Positions 16,726 to 22,709 of a DNA stretch of 38,557 nt are shown here, piece after piece. Numbering within the stretch: the first letter of the stretch is position 1; every line of letters begins with the position of its first letter. Below the pieces are notes generated by a model. The model did no database searches. It was not told the origin of the DNA and saw nothing but the letters and a program-made list of their open reading frames with translations. A program made the position numbers and the translations under genes. This DNA comes from DATEZO01 sp035255485 (GTDB lineage Bacteria; Pseudomonadota; Gammaproteobacteria; Burkholderiales; Burkholderiaceae_D): the NCBI GenBank assembly GCA_035255485.1, contig DATEZO010000297.1:1-38557 (forward strand), in the 5' to 3' direction.

Positions 16726-16783
16726 CCTAGGCCGGCTACGGGTGCATATGCCGGACACCGCCTTACAGCATAGGCGGCCTAGG
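16726..16783. other. Candidate three-way-junction element at operon end
   Basis: The bases right after the nuclease stop codon fold without conflict into three stems. The outer arm is CCTAGG (16726-16731) with CCTAGG (16778-16783). Hairpin A is CCGGC (16732-16736) with GCCGG (16750-16754), and hairpin B is CCGCCT (16758-16763) with AGGCGG (16772-16777). The outer inverted repeat can alternatively extend to 9 bp (CCTAGGCCG/CGGCCTAGG). There is no T run, so it is not a classic terminator. It may stabilise the mRNA 3' end or be an insertion remnant. Confidence 0.4.
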
Positions 16784-16873
16784 TGCTTTATCAGGGAAAG
16801 CGTAGCATGAGGAAATCTATTTCCAGTTGTTACGTGATTTCTCAACTGCAAAGCTTCTGGCTATAGTTTCTGT

Positions 16874-17335
16874 ATGAAGCCACGCTACCTGCTCGCCCTC
16901 TTCGCCCTCGCCTCTTCCGCTTCATTTGCCGACGTGCCGGCTGAAGTCCTGAATCCTGACGTTCACCAGGACACCATCAATCAAACGATCTGCCAGAAGG
17001 GCTACACGAAGTCCGTACGGCCATCGACGATCTACACCAACGGCGTGAAACAGAAGTTGATGCGGAAGCAGAGTATCGACTGGAGCCGGGCAAGCGAACT
17101 GGAGTTAGATCACATCGTTCCGTTGACGCTTGGCGGCCATCCACGGAACATCCACAACCTCACTCTGCAACCTTGGGATGGTCCCGATGGTGCGAAGGTC
17201 AAGGACAAGTTGGAGGTGAGACTGTCGCATGCAGTGTGTGCCGGGAAGATGTCTCTCGCCTCGGCTCAGGAATGCATATGGGACGACTGGAAGAGATGCG
17301 CCGCTGATCATCCCAAGATCAAAACCTCACACTAG
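16874..17335 (+). CDS. Secreted HNH endonuclease-like protein (153 aa)
   Basis: Residues 1-20 (MKPRYLLALFALASSASFAD) form a clear signal peptide, with cleavage likely after SFA, so the mature protein is periplasmic or secreted. The mature part holds ICQKGYTKSVRPSTIYTNGV, then ELDHIVPLTLGGHPRNIHNL and AKVKDKLE. This is the His-rich, Asn and final Lys-Asp pattern of a small HNH family often annotated in proteobacteria. Four Cys residues could form disulfides in the periplasm. It follows the helicase operon by 148 bases on the same strand, but that gap contains the folded element and probably its own promoter, so it is likely a separate unit. A role in degrading incoming DNA is only inferred. 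Confidence 0.75.
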   Translation: MKPRYLLALFALASSASFADVPAEVLNPDVHQDTINQTICQKGYTKSVRPSTIYTNGVKQKLMRKQSIDWSRASELELDHIVPLTLGGHPRNIHNLTLQPWDGPDGAKVKDKLEVRLSHAVCAGKMSLASAQECIWDDWKRCAADHPKIKTSH

Positions 17336-17507
17336 CCGGCCACCACTCATAGACATCGGCGTGACTGACTGATCCGTCGCGAAGCCCATCACAAAAGACG
17401 AATCGCCGGTCGGTCGGGCTCCAGGCTGCATCCCGCTGTGTGCCGTCGTGCAGGACGATGGTGCAGATTTCCTGAGCCTTCAGGTTTGATAGTGCGGAGC
17501 CGGTCAT
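17319..17507 (-). CDS. Small hypothetical protein, 62 aa
   Basis: The frame reads MTGSALSNLKAQEICTIVLH, then DGTQRDAAWSPTDRRFVFCD and GLRDGSVSHADVYEWWPAS. The alternation of hydrophobic and charged residues and the Trp-rich end look like a genuine small beta-protein. It starts at an ATG with only a weak AAGG upstream and overlaps the 3' end of the convergent HNH gene by 17 bases. No family is recognised. It could be a shadow frame, but its composition argues for a real gene. Confidence 0.45.
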   Translation of the reverse strand: MTGSALSNLKAQEICTIVLHDGTQRDAAWSPTDRRFVFCDGLRDGSVSHADVYEWWPASVRF

Positions 17508-17620
17508 GCCTTGATTTTACTCAACGGCAATTTGTCTTTGCCGTTCAAACACTTATTTCATGTGCATGGCGGTTATCCACAAGGTTGACCACAGATGGCG
17601 GGAATAACCGCTTTACGACC

Positions 17621-17845
17621 TCAGTGCTGCGCGGTCCCTCGGCCAGTCTTTCGCTGTAATTCCTCGATGCGTTCCGATGCCTGGGCCTTCGTCAGGTTTT
17701 CATCCATCTCTTCGCCGGCCTCTTCTAACAGTGTCTTCAGATAGGACTTTTGCGCGCCTGTCATCGGCTCGTCGCCCGTCGTCCAATCTTCCGGATCTTT
17801 CACCATGTTGCTGTTTTGAGCATCGTTTTGTGTCTGCTTGTCCAT
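17621..17845 (-). CDS. DUF3072-like small acidic protein (74 aa)
   Basis: A small hydrophilic protein matching the DUF3072 pattern: DPEDWTTGDEPMTGAQKSYL, then KTLLEEAGEEM and LTKAQASERIEELQ. Family members are short and of unknown function, common in soil proteobacteria and actinobacteria. The start at 17845 (MDKQTQNDAQ) is chosen because AGGAG lies 6 bases upstream (17852-17856); a longer frame from 17866 has no such site. The promoter must lie in the ~60 bases shared with the divergent gene at 17911, where a LexA-type box sits. It may therefore be damage-regulated, which is an inference. Confidence 0.7.
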   Translation of the reverse strand: MDKQTQNDAQNSNMVKDPEDWTTGDEPMTGAQKSYLKTLLEEAGEEMDENLTKAQASERIEELQRKTGRGTAQH

Positions 17846-17885
17846 GTGGATCTCCTGTACTTTCAAGAATGTCTATTGCGGGATA

Positions 17886-17905
17886 GACTGTGCTTATGTA
17901 CAGTA
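17886..17905. promoter_or_regulatory. LexA-type box between divergent genes
   Basis: GACTGTGCTTATGTACAGTA contains CTGT-N8-ACAG with the flanking A and T also symmetric, which is the core of the beta/gammaproteobacterial SOS box. It sits 6 bases before the ATG of the plus-strand gene at 17911 and about 40 bases upstream of the DUF3072 gene start. LexA binding here would repress one or both. Confidence 0.5.
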
Positions 17906-17910
17906 GTTCC

Positions 17911-18141
17911 ATGAGCTGGGAGCCTGAAAGAATCGTTGAAGTTTTTGCTGTTCGCGCCCTCGACCCGATCCGGAAGAAGTGGTACACGACGCGTTGGAAG
18001 ATGACCCGCGAGGATGCGGCCAAATACTTTGCCGACACACAATACGAGATTCAGGAATCTACTAAGGAGCAGCGCACCTATGGCCGTGATCCCAGCCGGC
18101 TATGTGCGGGGCACCTTTACGAGCCGTTCAAAGGCCGATGA
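17911..18141 (+). CDS. Hypothetical protein, 76 aa
   Basis: It starts MSWEPERIVEVFAVRALDPI and continues RKKWYTTRWKMTREDAAKYF. A small mixed alpha/beta, basic and aromatic protein with no membrane segment or recognised family. ATG 17911 is preferred; an upstream GTG at 17890 in the same frame would translate through the LexA-type box. The end of the frame (RDPSRLCAGHLYEPFKGR) looks less conserved and lies close to an IS3 remnant, so the C-terminus may have been altered by that insertion. Confidence 0.55.
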   Translation: MSWEPERIVEVFAVRALDPIRKKWYTTRWKMTREDAAKYFADTQYEIQESTKEQRTYGRDPSRLCAGHLYEPFKGR

Positions 18142-18202
18142 GGCTCGTCACGCGGGCGCGGTCCCTCTCGGTGCCGCATGCGCTGTCAGCAGTTCGGCCG
18201 GG

Positions 18203-18325
18203 TACATCCACTGCTATAACCACGATCGCATCAAGCTCAAACTGGATGGAATGAGCCCCGTTGGATACAGGGCTCAGTACAACTCGGCATAGTCGCCAAC
18301 CGTCCAACCTTTGGGGGTCAGTTCA
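18203..18325 (+). mobile_element. Remnant of an IS3-family insertion sequence (transposase C-terminus and end)
   Basis: A frame ending at 18292 reads YIHCYNHDRIKLKLDGMSPV and then GYRAQYNSA. This matches the last ~30 residues of IS3-family OrfB transposases, which usually read YI-YYN--RI--KLKGLSPV-YR-Q. It is followed by CCAACCTTTGGGGGTCAGTTCA (18304-18325), typical of an IS3 terminal inverted repeat. The rest of the element is gone and no catalytic DDE residues remain. Confidence 0.75.
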
Positions 18326-18420
18326 TCTTTGATGGGAACCACTTTCGCTATTTTGGACACGCGCGACCAGACGGTCCCGAGAAGATGCTTACTTATCAGG
18401 TCGCGTTCACTCCAAAGATG

Positions 18421-18456
18421 ATAGCAAGACATTTTCTTGCTATTTTGCATTTTTTA
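18421..18456. terminator. AT-rich hairpin with T tract
   Basis: ATAGCAAGA (18421-18429) pairs with TCTTGCTAT (18435-18443) in a 9-bp stem with a 5-base loop, followed by TTTGCATTTTTT. It would stop plus-strand read-through just before the endonuclease regulatory array. Strength is moderate because the stem is AT-rich and the T run is split. Confidence 0.55.
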
Positions 18457-18508
18457 TCCTAGGATAGATTACATCCCATCCTAGGAGCAATTGATCTTCA
18501 TCCTAGGA
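18456..18508. promoter_or_regulatory. Three CCTAGG palindromes at exact 22-bp period (candidate operator array)
   Basis: ATCCTAGGA begins at 18456, 18478 and 18500, so the CCTAGG centres are at 18458-18463, 18480-18485 and 18502-18507, exactly 22 bases apart. The first and third copies extend to the full palindrome ATCCTAGGAT, while the spacers differ. The array ends about 70 bases before the endonuclease start codon. Helically phased palindromes at a promoter suggest cooperative binding by a regulator, possibly the cytosine methyltransferase itself. Confidence 0.6.
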
Positions 18509-18576
18509 TAGGAACAAATTGTACGGGAACCTTGCAATATGAGCACTCCCTGACCACTTTATCCTTGGAGAAATAC

Positions 18577-19497
18577 ATGTACAACGAAATGCTGCCCGGT
18601 TTGGCCTTGGCATCCGTGAATCTTGTCGATGCCGCCCGCAAGAAAGTTGTGGTTGACTTACTCGAAACGCGCGTCGTTTCCGAGTGCTGGGGGGTATGGA
18701 AGAACAAACTGCGTCCGTTCGTTGGCTCGTCGCCGACGCCAACTAAAATTCTCGAACTCGGCACAATCCTTTCCGAGACCTTCCGCGAGTCGGGTCAGGC
18801 CGGCCGCGACCCATCCAGCCTATCTGGCGGTGGTGCCGCGTGGGAAGGGTTGGTCTGTTACTACTTGAATCTGTGCCTCATCGGGACCAATGCTATTGTC
18901 TTCAAAAAGCGCTCATCCGTGCCGCGCCCGGTACAGGAGGCGCTGACAATTACATACGGTACGGTGCCCGCCAATACGGAATCGGACTTGGTCTGCGTGA
19001 CATTCCCCGCCGACTTGCCTGCGCTGGCGACGCCGTTGGTCGGGCGGGCGTCATTAGCAAAACGCCTGGATGAAGTCGCAGACGCACACTTCGCAGAACT
19101 GCGGGTAACCGTGGTCCAATGCAAGACAAACTGGAATGACAATGCGCAAATCCCGATGATGTGGGACATGCTCTACAACGCTTCCGGGTTCAAGAACGGG
19201 ATGATCATGCGCGGGCGTACGTACCACTTCGACCCATCGCAATTCTCCTACGCCTTCGTAACTGTGCCGACGAACAAGCTTGAGTTGTACAACCCTAATT
19301 CGCTCGCCGTACGCCGGGTTGCGCAACTCTCCGGTGGCAATTACTGGGGACGCCCCCAAACGCCTGGCATTGCCCTCGACTTGGGGCAAATCTTCAACAA
19401 GGCGGGAATCGGGCCGAACCATGGCAAAGATATACGGACCTCGCTGAAGGAAGCCTTGCCGCGCTTGCGCGACGAGTACGCATACTTCGACCTATGA
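18577..19497 (+). CDS. Putative type II restriction endonuclease, PD-(D/E)XK fold (306 aa)
   Basis: I infer a restriction endonuclease from position and motifs. GGAAWEGLVCYYLNL gives a Glu near residue 89 in a helix, NTESDLVCVTF gives Asp137 at a strand start, and RVTVVQCKTNWND gives Gln181 and Lys183. Together these make an E...D...QxK active site with an insert of ~45 residues between Asp and Lys. No specificity family is recognised. ATG 18577 (MYNEMLPGLALAS) is chosen because GGAG lies 6 bases upstream; a TTG at 18532 is in frame but unsupported. It is followed on the same strand by a C5 methyltransferase with 349 bases between, the usual R-M pairing. The CCTAGG array lies directly upstream. 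It could instead be an accessory nuclease of the helicase operon. Confidence 0.65.
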   Translation: MYNEMLPGLALASVNLVDAARKKVVVDLLETRVVSECWGVWKNKLRPFVGSSPTPTKILELGTILSETFRESGQAGRDPSSLSGGGAAWEGLVCYYLNLCLIGTNAIVFKKRSSVPRPVQEALTITYGTVPANTESDLVCVTFPADLPALATPLVGRASLAKRLDEVADAHFAELRVTVVQCKTNWNDNAQIPMMWDMLYNASGFKNGMIMRGRTYHFDPSQFSYAFVTVPTNKLELYNPNSLAVRRVAQLSGGNYWGRPQTPGIALDLGQIFNKAGIGPNHGKDIRTSLKEALPRLRDEYAYFDL

Positions 19498-19523
19498 CCG
19501 GGCATATTAGGGAGTAGCGCCCG

Positions 19524-19553
19524 CCTGCCCCTCCTCCACCTGCCCCTCCTCCG
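19524..19553 (-). repeat. 15-bp tandem repeat, G-rich on the minus strand
   Basis: CCTGCCCCTCCTCC is repeated twice in tandem (19524-19538 and 19539-19553). On the minus strand this gives several closely spaced G runs that could form a G-quadruplex. It lies just after the endonuclease stop codon in the R-M intergenic gap. The rest of that 349-base gap holds no gene but carries the methyltransferase regulatory site. Confidence 0.4.
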
Positions 19554-19758
19554 CCAGCCCTCCAACCTTACTCCTAGCGCTCGCTAATGGCCGGTAACGC
19601 CGGAAGCAGGACTGCCAAGGCACGTCCTGCGGGGGTTGCATCCAAAATACAATTTCGATCCCAGACCTGGACTTTGGGCGCAGGTTCTCTTACAATTCCC
19701 CGACACTTCAGGCGCGTGACGAGCCAGAAAATATCATAGCAGCAATGTTTGCCAAAAT

Positions 19759-19778
19759 TACTGTGTGCATATACAGTA
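19759..19778. promoter_or_regulatory. LexA box upstream of the cytosine methyltransferase
   Basis: TACTGTGTGCATATACAGTA has the full symmetric arms TACTGT and ACAGTA around an 8-base spacer, which is the SOS-box consensus of gamma- and many betaproteobacteria. It lies 69-88 bases before the methyltransferase ATG, in the only available promoter region. LexA repression with induction on DNA damage is the natural reading. It was not tested. Confidence 0.6.
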
Positions 19779-19846
19779 TCGAATTTCCACCTGCGCGCCG
19801 CCAACTGCTGTTGGCTAGTGTCTGAAAGCTTATTTTTGGAGGAAAA

Positions 19847-21505
19847 ATGGGGCGCAAGCTCAACCATATCGAGCTATTTGCAGGCTGCGGCGGACTCAAC
19901 CTAGGCCTTGCCGCTTCTGGCTTCGAGTTGTTGTTCGCCAATGAACTTTCCCCTATGGCTGCGACAACGTTCGCTTACAATTTCCTGGCGGAGGATTTGG
20001 AAGAGGTTGCCGCCACGACTGGTACCCGGCCAAGGTCCACGAAGTGGCTGGCCAGTGCTTACCCTGCAACCCAATTAAAGGACCGCCTCCGCGAAAACCC
20101 CCAAGCGACCGTGACCAAACCCTACTGCGACCTCACCGGTGGCATTGACGACCTCAAGGGTAAGCTTGTGGTCGGCAGCATCGTAGACTTTAACAACTGG
20201 TTGGACGGAAACCAGCAAGTTACCGACGCGTTGGAAGGCCAGGTTGACCTGATTTCTGGTGGCCCCCCATGCCAAAGCTTTAGCATGGCCGGTATGCGTG
20301 AGTATTCGAACGCCCGGAACAAACTGCCTGGCGAGTTTGCCGAGTTCGTCGCGAAGCTACGGCCAAAGTTTGTTTTGCTGGAGAATGTCAGCGGCATTCT
20401 GCGCCCGTTCGACGTCGGCGGCAAGAAGGTGTACGCATGGATCGAAGTCGCTAAAGCGTTCGCGTCCAAGCAGTATGTCCCCCTTTGCATCCATACCAAC
20501 GCGCGGTTTGCGGGTGTCGCACAAAACCGGCCTCGCTTCGTCATGCTCGGGATCCGATATGACGGTGTCTATGACCTGATCAAGCGCCGGTTGGAGGAGG
20601 ATGAGCCAGGCTTGTTTGCGCAATCCGAAGTTTTCTACAAAAAGGTCCAAGATGGGGTGCCTATCGAAAACGACGACATCCGCTGCTTTGACCTAGTCAA
20701 GGACCAAACATTCTTCAAAGGACTTCTCTCGCCGTTGCGCCACCACAAGCAGTACACCGTGCGCGACGCGATCGACGACCTTCGCCGCGACACTGGCAAA
20801 CCAATGCCGCGCCCATCGGAATATGTCAAACTCCTCGAACGCGACTTTGCATCACATTTGAACCGCGCCCATCCATTCGAGGAGATGCAGAACAACGAGT
20901 TGCGGAGCAATAGCGACAAGGTAAAACGTCGCTTCCGCCTTTACCAGATATTGCTGCAAGAACCCACCACGCAAAAAGCGGTGCAAGACGTCTTGAGTGG
21001 GGCATCTGATTCCCTTCCACCGGATGTCGCCGACAAACTGCTTGGCTACGAATACTTGCTGCCAGATGGGTCCGAGGGCCAATTCAAGGGAAACCAGAAG
21101 GACAAGCGCAAGAAGCTAAACACATTCCTCATTGAGCACCGTACCCGCAAGCACTCGCAAAAGGCATTGGACCCGGAGCAGCCAGCGCCAGCCGCATTGT
21201 CAATCCCTGATGATGCGTGCCATTACAACTGGGCCTATGCTGACCTGCGCACCCTGAGTGTGCGTGAAATGGCCCGCATCCAATCTTTCCCGGATGAGTT
21301 CGCTTTCCGCTCAAAGGTCACAACCGGCGGCCAAATGCGTAAATATGAAGTCCCGCAGTACACCCAGGTCGGGAATGCGGTTCCTCCGCTACTTGGAAAA
21401 GCCCTCGGGGAAATCATCCAAAAGTTGAACAACTATTACCAAGAAGCGATCAAGCCGAAACGAGCCCGGGCAACGAAGCGCCAAATCGTAGTTGAAGCGG
21501 CGTAG
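19847..21505 (+). CDS. C5 cytosine DNA methyltransferase (Dcm family, 552 aa)
   Basis: It transfers a methyl group from S-adenosylmethionine to C5 of cytosine within a specific site. Motif I is ELFAGCGGLNLGLAASGF at the N-terminus. Motif IV is GGPPCQSFSMAG with the catalytic Cys near residue 142, motif VI is LLENVSG (~180), and motif VIII is QNRPRFVMLGIR (~226). Motif IX is LRTLSVREMARIQSFPDEF and motif X is QVGNAVPPLLGKALG (~505). The target-recognition region between VIII and IX is long (about 240 residues), so the recognition site cannot be guessed from it. A strong site, GGAGG, lies 4 bases before ATG 19847. It pairs with the upstream endonuclease and the convergent vsr gene. It could also act as the DruM-type methylase of a type II Druantia system. 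Confidence 0.93.
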   Translation: MGRKLNHIELFAGCGGLNLGLAASGFELLFANELSPMAATTFAYNFLAEDLEEVAATTGTRPRSTKWLASAYPATQLKDRLRENPQATVTKPYCDLTGGIDDLKGKLVVGSIVDFNNWLDGNQQVTDALEGQVDLISGGPPCQSFSMAGMREYSNARNKLPGEFAEFVAKLRPKFVLLENVSGILRPFDVGGKKVYAWIEVAKAFASKQYVPLCIHTNARFAGVAQNRPRFVMLGIRYDGVYDLIKRRLEEDEPGLFAQSEVFYKKVQDGVPIENDDIRCFDLVKDQTFFKGLLSPLRHHKQYTVRDAIDDLRRDTGKPMPRPSEYVKLLERDFASHLNRAHPFEEMQNNELRSNSDKVKRRFRLYQILLQEPTTQKAVQDVLSGASDSLPPDVADKLLGYEYLLPDGSEGQFKGNQKDKRKKLNTFLIEHRTRKHSQKALDPEQPAPAALSIPDDACHYNWAYADLRTLSVREMARIQSFPDEFAFRSKVTTGGQMRKYEVPQYTQVGNAVPPLLGKALGEIIQKLNNYYQEAIKPKRARATKRQIVVEAA

Positions 21506-21533
21506 CCCTAGCGACGGGCCACTTCCGTTTTCC

Positions 21534-22052
21534 TTAGGGTCTTAGCTTTGCGGACCGTGGTCCGGTTAACCCCGTTGGCAGGGCCGGGGAAAGTAAATCC
21601 CTGTGCTGGTGGTTCGGTGGTGCCGCGCGAGGCGCCACCTTGCGGATCCTTGCCTCGAGCTTGTCAATACTGTCCCGTGCGCGTGCTTGGGTTTGCATGG
21701 AGCACTCCCATACATTGATAACCTTCCAACCCATAGTGCGCAGACGCTGGATGTTACGCGCGTCGCGGGCGCGGTTGGTCGTAATCTTTGATTTCCAAAA
21801 ACCGCTGTTCGACTTGGGGACATGGCCAATGGGGCAGCGATGCCCGTGCCAAAAGCAGCCATTGATAAAGACCACGAGCCGGCGCCCTTTGAAGACCATA
21901 TCGGGCTTGCCCGGCAGGGACGTTTCATGCACGGTATAGCGGAGACCGCGGGCATGGAGCGCCCGGCGCACATCCATCTCGAGCTGAGTATCCCGTGATT
22001 TGATACGTGCCATGCGCTGACTGCGCTCTTGCGGCGAAAGTATATCGGCCAT
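21534..22052 (-). CDS. vsr: Vsr-type very-short-patch repair endonuclease (172 aa)
   Basis: Vsr nicks DNA 5' of T in T:G mismatches that arise when 5-methylcytosine deaminates, limiting mutation at methylated sites. The N-terminus MADILSPQERSQRMARIKSR aligns with the usual MAD---K--RS-NMRAI--RDT start, which is why ATG 22052 is chosen over an upstream TTG at 22100. Catalytic and zinc residues are visible: SLPGKPDMVFKGRRLVVFIN (Asp), GCFWHGHRCPIGHVPKSN (His/Cys cluster), FWKSKI and GWKVINVWECSM. Length is slightly above the usual ~135-160, with a Pro/Arg-rich C-terminal tail. It is convergent with the methyltransferase with 28 bases between, so it is not co-transcribed with it, unlike the classic dcm-vsr order. 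Confidence 0.92.
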   Translation of the reverse strand: MADILSPQERSQRMARIKSRDTQLEMDVRRALHARGLRYTVHETSLPGKPDMVFKGRRLVVFINGCFWHGHRCPIGHVPKSNSGFWKSKITTNRARDARNIQRLRTMGWKVINVWECSMQTQARARDSIDKLEARIRKVAPRAAPPNHQHRDLLSPALPTGLTGPRSAKLRP

Positions 22053-22709
22053 GTTTTTGCAAACAAAGTCCAAGCGTTCTTTATGACCCTCGTTGGCCAA
22101 GGCAGTTCACAAGTGCCGTGCCGGGCTACCCAAGCCGCAGCTTGGACAGCGATACGGGAGCGGTCAAGCATTGCCACGTTCAGGCAAGCGGCCGGTCAAT
22201 GCTGCTGCCGCGTTAGCCAATCGATTCTAATGTACCTGCGCCGATCCAATACTTGGAGGGCTACATCTAGCCATGCTCCCAATCTAGGAGCCCTGACAAT
22301 GCAGCGAGTTTCCCCACTCCTGTAGTAAGGCCTAGGCAGTAACACAATCTTCAATGACTACCGCAGTCTCTAACGAACGCGTCGCGTCAACCTACCTAGT
22401 CCACATTTTTTTACGATGCTCCGCACGCGTCGATGAGCGTTACTATATTTCAAAAATGTATCTGCTAATAAGAGTGGAATGGTAGCTTCGTTCAGTCAGA
22501 TGGACTCTAGCTGTATGCATATTCGACGTCATCAAGTACCGCCGACGGCGTCAATATCCAGTGAAGCGTATTCGGTAATGCGCATTGCATGCGATCGCCG
22601 GGCTCGAAAATGGCACGTATTGCTTACCTTCTGCTGACATTGTTGATTACAATACGGCAACAACTAACGCTGAGCGGTAGCGATACAAAACCCGGTCAAG
22701 GTCGAGTGG
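22053..22709. other. Gap between vsr and rdrA, promoter region
   Basis: No credible gene is seen. Small palindromic pieces occur, for example AGGGCT (22257-22262) with AGCCCT (22289-22294), and a CCTAGG at 22331-22336. The stretch 22440-22490 is AT-rich and most likely holds the rdrA promoter. No LexA-type box or CCTAGG array is present here. Confidence 0.4.

Noticed and set aside
18456..18508. CCTAGG repeats as a CRISPR or iteron array
   Set aside because: The repeat core is only ~9 bases, there are three copies, spacers are 13 bases, and neither cas genes nor a replication initiator is adjacent. An operator fits better.
21566..22177. 203-codon minus-strand frame overlapping vsr
   Set aside because: Same strand as vsr but in another frame; the Vsr frame has all family motifs, while this one has none.
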